From assembly GCA_002729525.1 (NCBI GenBank), contig PBYI01000051.1:1-64000 (forward strand): a stretch of DNA of 64,000 bases, in the 5' to 3' direction. The translations under genes were made by a program, and so were the position numbers. This document shows, piece by piece, positions 44,059-51,800 of the stretch. Each line of letters opens with the position of its first letter. Positions within the stretch are counted from its first letter, which is position 1. The notes beneath the pieces were generated by a model. That model saw nothing but the letters and a program-made list of their open reading frames with translations, had not been told where the DNA came from and did no database searches. This DNA is from Nocardioides sp. (lineage in GTDB: Bacteria; Actinomycetota; Actinomycetes; Propionibacteriales; Nocardioidaceae).

Positions 44059-45519
44059 GTGACCGCCGAGGTCACCGCCGGCCCCACGGGCCGGCGGTTC
44101 CGGGTCGGCGCCCGCGCGGCGGCGGCGACGGCGTACGTCACGTGCATGACGCTGGTGTCGCTGGACTCCCACGTCGTCAACATCATGCTGCCGACGCTCA
44201 CCCGCGAGTTCGACGCGTCGCTGGCCGTCGTGAAGTGGTCGGTGCTGAGCTACGTCCTGAGCATGGCGATCGCGCTGCCGGTCGCGCCGTGGCTCAGCCA
44301 CCGGTTCGGTGAGCGCCGGGTCTTCCTCGTCTCGACCCTGGCGTTCGTGCTCGCCAGCGTCGCCTGCGGTGCCGCGCAGACCCTCGACCAGCTCGTCGTC
44401 GTACGGGTGCTCCAGGGCCTGGGGGCAGGCGTCATCGGCCCGCTGTCCACCGCGATGCTCTACCGCGCCTACCCGCAGGCCGAGCGGGCGCGGATCACCC
44501 GACTGCTGCTGATGCCGATCGCGCTCGGTCCGGCGCTGGCTCCGCCCCTCGGCGGGTTCGTCGTGGAGCACCTGTCGTGGCGCGTCGCCTTCTTCATCAA
44601 CGTCCCGCTCGGGCTGCTCACCGTCGCCGTGGTGTGGCTCGGCCTGCCCGCCGACCGCGGTGCCGGCCGAGTGCCGCTGAACGTCGCTGCGTTCATGACC
44701 GCGGGCATCTCGCTGACCGGCGTCATCTACGTGCTCGGCGAGGCGCCCGCCCTCGGCTGGACCGACCCGGTCACCGTCGTGGTCACCCTGGCGACGGTCG
44801 TCGCGCTCGCGGTGCTGCTGCGGGTCGAACGACGGACCAGCAACCCGCTGCTGGGCATCAGCCTGCTGCGCGAGCGCGTCTTCGGCTACTCCAACCTCGC
44901 CACGATGCTGCAGACCGTCGGCTGGCTCGGCGGTCTCTACTACGTGACCCCGCTGCTCCTGCAGGAGGTCGGCGGCTACTCACCGGTGGTGGCCGGGCTG
45001 GTGCTGACCTGCATCCCGATCGGGGTCGTGCTGTCGACGCAGACGGTAGCCCGGGCCTACGACCGCGTCGGACCGCGGATGCTGACCCTGGTCGGCCAGC
45101 TCGGCCTGGCCGTCACCCTGCTGGTGCTCGCGACGTTCGACGGGACCACCCCGCTGTGGGCCTTCTGCGTGACGTCGTTCCTCGCCGGTCTGGCCAACGG
45201 CATGGCGATGGTCAGCCTGCAGGCCTCGATGTTCACCCACATCGGCCCGGACGACCTCTCCCGGGCGGCGACGCTGCTCAACGTGAACCGCCAGGCGTCG
45301 ACCGCGGTCGGAGCCGGCATCGCGACCGCGATCATCACGTCCGGGCTGGCCACCGCGGCGTCCAGCCCGCTGTCGTACCAGATGGCGTTCGTCGTCGCGG
45401 CGGTCGCGTCGGCGGCCGCCGGCCTCGCCGGGATCGCGCTGCCCGGGCCGACGAGGCTCCCCCTCCCGGCGGCCGCTGCGGCCGAGGTGGTGCCCGAGCC
45501 GGTGACGCGCGCGGGCTGA
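44059..45519 (+). CDS. DHA2-family MFS drug:proton antiporter (EmrB/QacA-like)
   Basis: 486 residues, 14 predicted membrane segments. D-S-H-V-V-N-I-M-L-P-T in helix 1 is the DHA2 motif D1 (l-D-x-T-v-v-N-x-A-l-P) with the usual Thr replaced by His; motif A and G-x-G-x-x-x-G-P-x-x-G region (P-I-A-L-G-P-A-L-A-P-P-L-G-G) present. GTG start. Probably exports a toxic compound or intermediate; divergent from the catabolic run. Confidence 0.9.
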   Translation: MTAEVTAGPTGRRFRVGARAAAATAYVTCMTLVSLDSHVVNIMLPTLTREFDASLAVVKWSVLSYVLSMAIALPVAPWLSHRFGERRVFLVSTLAFVLASVACGAAQTLDQLVVVRVLQGLGAGVIGPLSTAMLYRAYPQAERARITRLLLMPIALGPALAPPLGGFVVEHLSWRVAFFINVPLGLLTVAVVWLGLPADRGAGRVPLNVAAFMTAGISLTGVIYVLGEAPALGWTDPVTVVVTLATVVALAVLLRVERRTSNPLLGISLLRERVFGYSNLATMLQTVGWLGGLYYVTPLLLQEVGGYSPVVAGLVLTCIPIGVVLSTQTVARAYDRVGPRMLTLVGQLGLAVTLLVLATFDGTTPLWAFCVTSFLAGLANGMAMVSLQASMFTHIGPDDLSRAATLLNVNRQASTAVGAGIATAIITSGLATAASSPLSYQMAFVVAAVASAAAGLAGIALPGPTRLPLPAAAAAEVVPEPVTRAG

Positions 45520-45541
45520 CGCAGAGGTCGCCGCGGCCCGC

Positions 45542-45557
45542 CATGACAGACGTCATG
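45542..45557. promoter_or_regulatory. Inverted repeat CATGAC-n4-GTCATG before the ABC exporter operon
   Basis: Perfect 6-bp arms with four-base spacer, 58 bases upstream of the ATPase ATG. Candidate binding site for the response regulator encoded downstream or another dimeric factor. Confidence 0.35.
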
Positions 45558-45614
45558 GAAACCTCGTGCGACGGCGTACTGCTGCAGCCGCTCCGGCCGG
45601 GCGACGCTGGAGCC

Positions 45615-46634
45615 ATGTCCACCACCACCCTCCCGCACACCCCGTCCCCGCTCGGGTCCGACACCGGCGCCGCCGTACGACTGAACGAGCTGCGGCGCAC
45701 GTACGGCACCGGTGCGGACGCCTACGAGGCCGTTCGCGGCCTGGACCTCGAGGTCGAGCGCGGCTCGGTGCTGGCGCTGCTCGGGGTCAACGGCGCCGGC
45801 AAGACCTCGACCCTCGAGGTCGTCGAGGGCCTCGCGCCGGCGACCTCCGGCTCCGTCGAGGTCCTCGGCCTGGACCCCGTCGAGGACCGGGCTGCCGTCC
45901 GTCGTCGTACCGGCGTGCTGCTCCAGCACTCCGGATTCGCCGCTGACCTCACCGTCACCGAGACCGTCGAGCTCTGGGCCGGGCTGGTCACCGACGCCCG
46001 CCCCGTCGAGGAGGCGCTTGCCGAGGTCGACCTCGGCGGACGAGCGGACGTCGCCGTCCGCGACCTCTCCGGCGGCGAGCAGCGACGCCTCGACCTGGCG
46101 TGCAGCCTGCTCGGCCGGCCCGAGCTGGTGATGCTCGACGAGCCCACCACGGGTCTGGACCCCGAGAGCCGCCGGCGGGTGTGGGCGCTGCTCCAACGGC
46201 TGCGCGACGCCGGCACGACCATCCTCCTCACCACGCACTACCTGGAGGAGGCCGAAGTGCTGGCCGACCGGATCGCGATCATGGCCGCCGGCCGGGTGGT
46301 CCGTGAGGGCACGCCGGACGAGCTCGCCGCCTCGCTGCCCGCGACGATCTCCTTCACCACGCCGCGCGGACCCGACGGCCCGGTCGTCGTCCCGCCCCTG
46401 GGCGCCGGCAGGCGCACCGACCGCGACCGCACCGTCGTGGAGACCGACGACCTGCAGGTGACCTTGACGTCCCTGCTCACCTGGGCAGCGCACGAGGGCA
46501 TCCGGCTCGAGGCGCTCGACGCCCGTCAGGCGACCCTGGAGTCGGTGTTCCTCGACGTCGCCCGCGTCGCGGCCGACGCGGGCGAGACCCACCCCTCGAC
46601 CTACCCCGCGAGCCAGCCGGAGGACCTCCGATGA
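45615..46634 (+). CDS. ABC exporter ATP-binding protein (DrrA/CcmA-type)
   Basis: 339 residues. Walker A G-V-N-G-A-G-K-T-S, signature L-S-G-G-E-Q-R-R, Walker B L-V-M-L-D-E-P-T-T-G-L-D, switch His in T-T-H-Y-L-E-E-A. C-terminal extension of about 90 residues common to drug/lipid exporters of this class. First gene of a four-gene unit with permease, histidine kinase and response regulator; its TGA overlaps the permease ATG. Confidence 0.92.
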   Translation: MSTTTLPHTPSPLGSDTGAAVRLNELRRTYGTGADAYEAVRGLDLEVERGSVLALLGVNGAGKTSTLEVVEGLAPATSGSVEVLGLDPVEDRAAVRRRTGVLLQHSGFAADLTVTETVELWAGLVTDARPVEEALAEVDLGGRADVAVRDLSGGEQRRLDLACSLLGRPELVMLDEPTTGLDPESRRRVWALLQRLRDAGTTILLTTHYLEEAEVLADRIAIMAAGRVVREGTPDELAASLPATISFTTPRGPDGPVVVPPLGAGRRTDRDRTVVETDDLQVTLTSLLTWAAHEGIRLEALDARQATLESVFLDVARVAADAGETHPSTYPASQPEDLR

Positions 46635-47467
46635 CGACCGACACCCTCTCCCCGCGCACCACGCCCACCCCGCCGACCCCGCCCAGCAGCCGTCCCTCGA
46701 CGTCGCCGTGGCGCGACGGCGTACGTCGCACCCGGGCGCTCTCCGGGGCCAACGTGCGGCTGATGCGCCGCAACCGGCTCACCACGCTCTACGCCTTCGT
46801 CGTGCCGCTCACCCCGCTGGTCCTCATCGCGTTCGCCGACGGCAGCACGGCCGCCGCGGCAGCGGGCGCCGGGTCCGTGCTCCTGCTCGCCCTGGTGTTC
46901 CCCGTCTACTACACGGTGCTGTCGATGCTGGTGACCCGCCGCGACGAGCTCGTGCTGAAGCGGCTGCGCACCGGGGAGGTCCGCGACCGCGAGGTCGTGG
47001 CCTCGCTCGCGCTGCCCGGCACCGTGGTGGCGGCGGTCGTGATGGCCGTTGCCGTGGCGATCGGGCTGCCCACCGGGCTGCCGTTCCCCACCAACCTGCC
47101 GCTGTACGTCGTCACGGTGCTGGCCGGCGCCGGGATGTTCACCGCGTTCGCGCTGTGGACCGCGTCGTTCACCCGGACCGCCGAGAACGCCCAGATCACC
47201 TCGATGCCGGTGATCCTCCTCGCGTCGGCCGGCACGCTCGCGCCCTCACTGCCCGACCGGGCCGCCGAGGTGCTCTCGTGGACGCCGATGGCGGCGCTGG
47301 ACACCCTGCAGCGGGTGGCGTGGTTCGGGCTGGACACCGACGGCGGCTCGGTCGGGTTCGCCGGGTCGTGGGCCGAGGCCGGTCAGCCCCTGGTCGTGCT
47401 GGCCGTGTGGTCGGTGCTGGCGGTCGACCTGGCGCGTCGCACCATGCGGTGGGAGCCGCGGTCCTGA
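46631..47467 (+). CDS. ABC-2 type exporter permease
   Basis: 278 residues; Pro/Thr-rich cytosolic head of 45 residues, then six membrane segments with a cytosolic L-K-R-L-R-T-G-E loop after the second, typical of ABC-2 permeases. ATGA overlap with the ATPase gene. Confidence 0.9.
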   Translation: MTTDTLSPRTTPTPPTPPSSRPSTSPWRDGVRRTRALSGANVRLMRRNRLTTLYAFVVPLTPLVLIAFADGSTAAAAAGAGSVLLLALVFPVYYTVLSMLVTRRDELVLKRLRTGEVRDREVVASLALPGTVVAAVVMAVAVAIGLPTGLPFPTNLPLYVVTVLAGAGMFTAFALWTASFTRTAENAQITSMPVILLASAGTLAPSLPDRAAEVLSWTPMAALDTLQRVAWFGLDTDGGSVGFAGSWAEAGQPLVVLAVWSVLAVDLARRTMRWEPRS

Positions 47468-47519
47468 TCGAGGAGGGTCGGACCGGTTCGTCGTGGGGTG
47501 AGCGGGGAAGGTGGTGCCC

Positions 47520-48626
47520 GTGAAGCGCTGGTCGGAGATGAGCCAGGTCGAGCGGGTCGACCTGTACACGCGGCAGTCGCTGTTCGTCCTCCTCTGGGGG
47601 ATGCAGGTCCTCGTGCTCGGCTCCGCCCGCTCCCGGGTCGAGGTGCCCGAGGCCGTGGGCCTCGCGATGGTCGCCCTGGCCATGGCCGGGACGTGCCACC
47701 TCGTCGCCCGCGAGGTGCTCGGCCCCGGGCTGGCCTCGTCGGTGTCGTGGCGGCGGGCGGCCCCCGCCGTCGTCGCGACCCTGGCGTCGGTCGCGTGGCT
47801 GAGCACCCTGGAGCGCGAGGTCGGGTTCGCCGGCTCCGTGCTGGTGGTCTCCCCGCTGGTGTGGGCGTTCAGCGCGGTGCGCGACCGGTGGGTCGAGGCC
47901 GCCCTCGCCGCCACCGCTGCCGGCGTCCCCGCACTGCTCAGCGCCCTCTGGTGGGCCCCGCTCTACGGCCTCGGCGTGGGGCTCTTCTTCGGCTTCACCG
48001 TGCGCGCCTCGCTGTGGCTGCTCGGCGTGGTCCGCGAGCTCGACGTCGCCCGGGGCACCGGCGCGCGGCTCGCCGTCGCCGAGGAGCGGCTCCGCTTCTC
48101 CCACGACGTGCACGACGTGCTCGGGCGGCGGCTCAGTGCCATCGCGGTGCAGGCCGAGCTGGCGGCCCGCCTGGCCGAGCGGGACGACCCCCGCGCCGTC
48201 GACCAGATGCGCCAGGTGCGCGAGGTCGCCGACGACGTCCTGCGCGAGGCGCGCGAGCTGGCACGCGGCTACCGCCAGACCGACCTCTCACGTGAGCTGG
48301 AGGGCGCCCGGTCGCTGCTGGAGTCCGCCGGCATCACTGTCGAGCTCGACGTCGAGGGACTCCCGCCCGAGCGGCACGAGGCCGCCGCCTGGGTCGTGCG
48401 CGAGGGCGTGACCAACGTGCTGCGGCACTCGACGGCCGGGTCGGTCGCGATCCGTGCCCGGGCCGACCACCTCGAGGTCGTCAACGACGGCGCCCGCGAG
48501 ACCGCCGACGCCGGTGGCAGCGGGCTGCTCGGGCTCCGCGAGCGGCTCGCTCCCCGCGGGGCCGTGCTCGCCGGCGGCCGCGACGGCACGACGTACCGCC
48601 TGACGGTGCGGTGGGACGCCGGATGA
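47520..48626 (+). CDS. Sensor histidine kinase, HisKA_3 (NarL/DesK-type)
   Basis: 368 residues from the GTG that lies eight bases after GGGGAAGG. Five to six membrane helices (about 20-170) without a large extracellular domain, dimerisation/phosphoacceptor site with His198 in S-H-D-V-H-D-V-L-G-R-R, and HATPase (V-V-R-E-G-V-T-N-V-L-R-H-S, G-G-S-G-L-L-G-L-R-E-R). Likely senses membrane stress or the substrate of the adjacent exporter. Its stop overlaps the response-regulator ATG. Confidence 0.92.
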   Translation: MKRWSEMSQVERVDLYTRQSLFVLLWGMQVLVLGSARSRVEVPEAVGLAMVALAMAGTCHLVAREVLGPGLASSVSWRRAAPAVVATLASVAWLSTLEREVGFAGSVLVVSPLVWAFSAVRDRWVEAALAATAAGVPALLSALWWAPLYGLGVGLFFGFTVRASLWLLGVVRELDVARGTGARLAVAEERLRFSHDVHDVLGRRLSAIAVQAELAARLAERDDPRAVDQMRQVREVADDVLREARELARGYRQTDLSRELEGARSLLESAGITVELDVEGLPPERHEAAAWVVREGVTNVLRHSTAGSVAIRARADHLEVVNDGARETADAGGSGLLGLRERLAPRGAVLAGGRDGTTYRLTVRWDAG

Positions 48627-49253
48627 CCGCCGAACGGGCTCGCGTACGGGTGCTGCTCGCCGACGACGAGCAGCTGATCCGGACCGGCCTCGCACAGCTG
48701 CTCGACCTCGAGGACGACCTCGAGGTGGTGGCCCAGGCCGGCAGCGGCGACGAGGCGCTCGCGCAGCGCGCAGGCCGCCCGGCTCCGCCCCGACGTCGCC
48801 GTGCTGGACCTGCAGATGCCCGGTCCGGACGGCATCGCGGTGGCGGTCGAGCTCTCCCGCACGCTCCCGGCGTGCGGGAGCGTGGTCGTGACCAGTCACG
48901 GGCGTCCCGGGCACCTCAAGCGGGCGCTGTCGGCCGGCGTGCGGGGGTTCCTGCCCAAGACCGTGTCGTCGGCGACGCTGGCCGACGTGGTCCGCACCGT
49001 GCACGGCGGTGGCCGCTACGTCGACCCGGAGCTGGCCGCGGAGGCGATCGCGGCCGGCGACAGCCCGCTGACCCCGCGCGAGGCGGACGTGCTGGAGCTG
49101 GCCGCCGACGGCCGGCCGATCGAGGAGATCGCCCGGCTGGCGTCGCTGTCGGCGGGGACGACGCGCAACTACCTGTCCGCCGCGGTCACCAAGCTCGGCG
49201 CGTCCAACCGGCACGACGCGGTCGCCGTCGCCCGTCGGCTCGGGTGGATCTGA
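48623..49253 (+). pseudogene. NarL/LuxR-type response regulator, frameshifted by a 7-bp tandem duplication
   Basis: The first 49 codons encode the receiver start (V-L-L-A-D-D-E-Q-L-I-R-T-G-L) up to E-A-L-A-Q; the rest, D-V-A-V-L-D-L-Q-M-P, V-V-V-T-S, F-L-P-K-T and the LuxR helix-turn-helix (L-T-P-R-E-A-D-V-L-E-L to the end), is in another frame. At 48761-48773 GCGCAGC is followed by GCGCAG; removing one 7-base copy restores a normal 208-residue protein. As given, the gene is broken unless the phase is corrected; a sequencing error is possible. ATGA overlap with the kinase gene. Confidence 0.9.
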
Positions 49254-49282
49254 CCTCAGCGGTCGTCAGCGGGTCAGCGAGG

Positions 49283-50380
49283 TCAGCGGGCTGCGCCGCG
49301 CGTGCGCCGCAGCGTCTCGGCGTGGGCGAGTGCCTTCTCCCGGCGTTCGCGGGCCTTCTCGACGTTGCGGGTGTCGCGGGGCGGGAACTGCAGCCGCTCC
49401 TCGGCGGGCAGGCCGGCCTGGAGCTGGCGCCCGCGCTCCAGCTCGGAGTCGAGCTCGGCGCCGAGCAGCAGCGCGACGTTGGTGAGGTAGAGCCAGAGCA
49501 GCAGCACGACGGCACTGGCGAGGGAGCCGTACGTCGCGTCGTAGTCGCCGAGGGTCGCGACGTAGAACCCGAAGCCGACGGACGCCGCGACCCACACCAG
49601 GATCGCGAGCACGGCGCCGAGGGAGAGCCAGCGGAACTTCGGGCGCTTCACGTTGGGCGTGAACCGGTACAGCAGGCCGACGATGGTGACGACGACCAGC
49701 AGGATCACGGGCCACTTGGCGACGTTCCAGAGCACGACCGTGGTGTCCTCGAGACCGATGGCGCTGCCGAGCGACTCGGCTGCCGGACCGGTGACGACGA
49801 GGCTGATCACGACGGCGGCGGCGAGGACCACCAGCACCACGGTGAGCAGCACCATCGCGGGGCGCAGCTTCCAGATCGGGCGCCCCTCCTCGACCTCGAG
49901 GATGCGGTTCATCGCGCGGCTGAAGGAGTTGACGTAGCCGGAGGCCGACCAGAGCGCGGCGAGCAGGCCGACGACGAAGGCGGTGCTCGCGTTCGGCGAG
50001 ACGCTGACGTTGGTGAGGTAGGGCTCGACGGTGTCGGCGACCCCACCGGCTCCGACGTCGCGCAGCACGCCGAGGATGACGTCGACGGTCTCGCCGCCCT
50101 GGCCCAGGACGCCGACCAGCGACGTCAGGGCGACCAGCCCCGGGAAGGCGGCGAGGACGGCGTAGAAGGTGAGGGCCGCGGCGTTGTCGAGGCAGTCGTC
50201 GTCGAGGAACTCGCGCACCGTGGCGCGGACGACGAACGTCCACGAGTGCTTGGTGAGGCGGACGGCGGACGGGCGGTCCTCCAGGGTGGGCCCGCCGGGG
50301 ACGTGGTCGAGCCCCGGCAGCGCGGGTGCGTCGTCGGTGGGCTGCTGCAGGTCGGGCTCCGCGGCGGTCACGTGCTCCAT
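49283..50380 (-). CDS. YihY/BrkB-family inner-membrane protein
   Basis: 365 residues, six membrane helices between about 65 and 310, with A-A-A-L-T-F-Y-A-V-L-A-A-F-P-G, W-S-A-S-G-Y-V-N-S-F-S-R-A-M-N and the final Y-L-T-N-V-A-L-L-L-G-A-E-L-D-S-E segment characteristic of the family. The charged C-terminal tail (E-K-A-R-E-R-R-E-K-A) is cytosolic. Function of the family is unknown; no RNase BN role. Confidence 0.93.
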   Translation of the reverse strand: MEHVTAAEPDLQQPTDDAPALPGLDHVPGGPTLEDRPSAVRLTKHSWTFVVRATVREFLDDDCLDNAAALTFYAVLAAFPGLVALTSLVGVLGQGGETVDVILGVLRDVGAGGVADTVEPYLTNVSVSPNASTAFVVGLLAALWSASGYVNSFSRAMNRILEVEEGRPIWKLRPAMVLLTVVLVVLAAAVVISLVVTGPAAESLGSAIGLEDTTVVLWNVAKWPVILLVVVTIVGLLYRFTPNVKRPKFRWLSLGAVLAILVWVAASVGFGFYVATLGDYDATYGSLASAVVLLLWLYLTNVALLLGAELDSELERGRQLQAGLPAEERLQFPPRDTRNVEKARERREKALAHAETLRRTRGAAR

Positions 50381-50444
50381 TGACGCAGGTGGGAGCGGCC
50401 CGGGCCTCCCCCGTGCGTGGGGTGGGTGGGCTGTCGGGCTGGAA

Positions 50445-50810
50445 TCAGCGGCGCCGCAGCACGAGGGCGACCAGCAGGAGCACCAGTCCGGGCCACACCG
50501 GCAGCGGGCTGAGGACGCCGATCACCACGAGCAGCAGCGCGATCCGCACCAGCGGCGGTCCGCCGCGTCTCCGGTGACCCACCGGGGCCCAGCCATGCGG
50601 ACGTCGTACGACGGGGGCTGCCGGCGTGTGGCTCGGCAGGTCGGCGAAGAGGGGGCCGAGGTCGGCGCCGGTGCGGGCGGTCCAGGCGGCGTCGACCCGC
50701 TCGGCGTGCTCGGTGGCGTCGAGCCGGCCCTGGACGAAGTGCTCGTCCAGGGCCGTCACGGCGCGTTCGCGGTCGGCGTCGGAGAGCCGGAGACCGGGCT
50801 CGGGGGTCAC
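50445..50810 (-). CDS. DUF1707-domain membrane protein
   Basis: 121 residues. N-terminal DUF1707 (L-R-L-S-D-A-D-R-E-R-A-V-T-A-L-D-E-H-F-V-Q-G-R-L-D..., about 7-60) and a C-terminal hydrophobic hairpin. GTG start overlaps the PadR stop, so it is co-translated with the regulator; such pairs are common in actinobacteria. Confidence 0.92.
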   Translation of the reverse strand: MTPEPGLRLSDADRERAVTALDEHFVQGRLDATEHAERVDAAWTARTGADLGPLFADLPSHTPAAPVVRRPHGWAPVGHRRRGGPPLVRIALLLVVIGVLSPLPVWPGLVLLLVALVLRRR

Positions 50811-51589
50811 CGGTCGTCCTGCTCGTCGTCACCCGCGTCGGGCGCGGGCGAGCCGGCGGTCGGTCCGTCGGCGAGGATGCCGTAGAGGGTGCGGCGGGTC
50901 TCCACGAGCGTGGCGAGAGCGGCGCGGCGCTGGTCGTCGGAGCCCTGGGTGACGATCTGCCAGACGGCGCTCATCACCTGGCCGACCTCCGACTTCACGT
51001 CCGGCCGGTCACTGCTGTCGAACTCGGCCGAGCGTCGCTGCGCCTCGAACGGCGCCCACACGGCCGCCATCTCGTCGGGGTGCTCCTCGACGTAGCGGAC
51101 GCCGGCGGCGCTGAGCCGGATGGTGCGGCGACCGCGCTCCTCGTCGGGCTCGACGAGGCCCTCGTCCTGGAGCTGCTGGATGGTCGGGTAGACCGAGCCG
51201 GGGCTGGGCCGCCAGGCGCCGTCGGAGCGCTCGGCGATCTGCTGGATGACCTGGTAGCCGTTGATCGGCTCCTCGGCGCGCGAGGCCGCGGCCATCACGT
51301 CCAGGATCGCCGACCGCACGTCGCCGCGGCGTACCTTCGGGCCGGGGCCGCGCCCCTCCGGGCGACCGCCGCCGAACATCTCCATCACCCAGGGCGGCGG
51401 TCCGCCGCGTCGTCCGCCGGGGCCGCCGGGTCCGCCCCAGCCGGGTCCGCCCCAGCCGGGTCCGCCCCAGCCTCGGCCGTGCTGCTGCCAGGCCCGGGCG
51501 AAGCCGCCCAGGTCGTCGGGCCCGCAGCCGCGCGGACCCCTCCTGCTGGTGTCCCTGCCGTCAGGGAAGTAGTCGTCGTGGCGTCCCAT
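50807..51589 (-). CDS. PadR-family transcriptional regulator with Gly-rich N-terminus
   Basis: 260 residues. Residues 38-65 are Gly/Trp/Pro repeats (W-G-G-P-G x3); the PadR winged helix is at about 85-170 (V-R-S-A-I-L-D-V-M, G-S-V-Y-P-T-I-Q-Q-L-Q-D-E-G-L-V), followed by a helical dimerisation tail. A cluster of TCGCGA palindromes lies just upstream, consistent with autorepression. Encoded with DUF1707, which may be its regulated partner. Confidence 0.93.
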   Translation of the reverse strand: MGRHDDYFPDGRDTSRRGPRGCGPDDLGGFARAWQQHGRGWGGPGWGGPGWGGPGGPGGRRGGPPPWVMEMFGGGRPEGRGPGPKVRRGDVRSAILDVMAAASRAEEPINGYQVIQQIAERSDGAWRPSPGSVYPTIQQLQDEGLVEPDEERGRRTIRLSAAGVRYVEEHPDEMAAVWAPFEAQRRSAEFDSSDRPDVKSEVGQVMSAVWQIVTQGSDDQRRAALATLVETRRTLYGILADGPTAGSPAPDAGDDEQDDR

Positions 51590-51609
51590 GGTGGGACCTC
51601 CTGTTCGTG

Positions 51610-51658
51610 TCGCGAGTGTTGCCGATATCGCGACTACGCATCGCGATATATCGCGACT
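51610..51658. promoter_or_regulatory. PadR promoter/operator: TCGCGA half-sites and a perfect 16-bp palindrome
   Basis: TCGCGATATATCGCGA at 51641-51656 is perfectly palindromic; ATATCGCGACT occurs twice as direct repeat (51625-51635, 51648-51658) and a further TCGCGA lies at 51610-51615. The cluster is 20-70 bases before the PadR start, the AT-richest spot around. The half-sites are spaced by about two helical turns. Confidence 0.7.
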
Positions 51659-51762
51659 GTACGCCGAAGAATGCGCTCGGCCAACAGCTTTCTCGGGCGA
51701 CGTCCGATGACTGTCGGCAGGGATCCCGCACTTCCGGCAGGAAGGTTCCTGCGGGAGGTGTC

Positions 51763-51788
51763 GGTTTCACCGGTTCACCGGTGAAACC
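51763..51788 (-). terminator. Terminator of the M3 peptidase gene
   Basis: Perfect 11-bp stem (GGTTTCACCGG and complement) with TTCA loop, 12 bases past the stop at 51801. Confidence 0.75.
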
Positions 51789-51800
51789 CACACCCTCACG

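Noticed and set aside
48611..50383. 590-codon plus-strand frame through yihY
   Set aside because: Beyond the first 49 response-regulator codons it is shadow sequence, mostly antisense to the YihY gene with its membrane segments.
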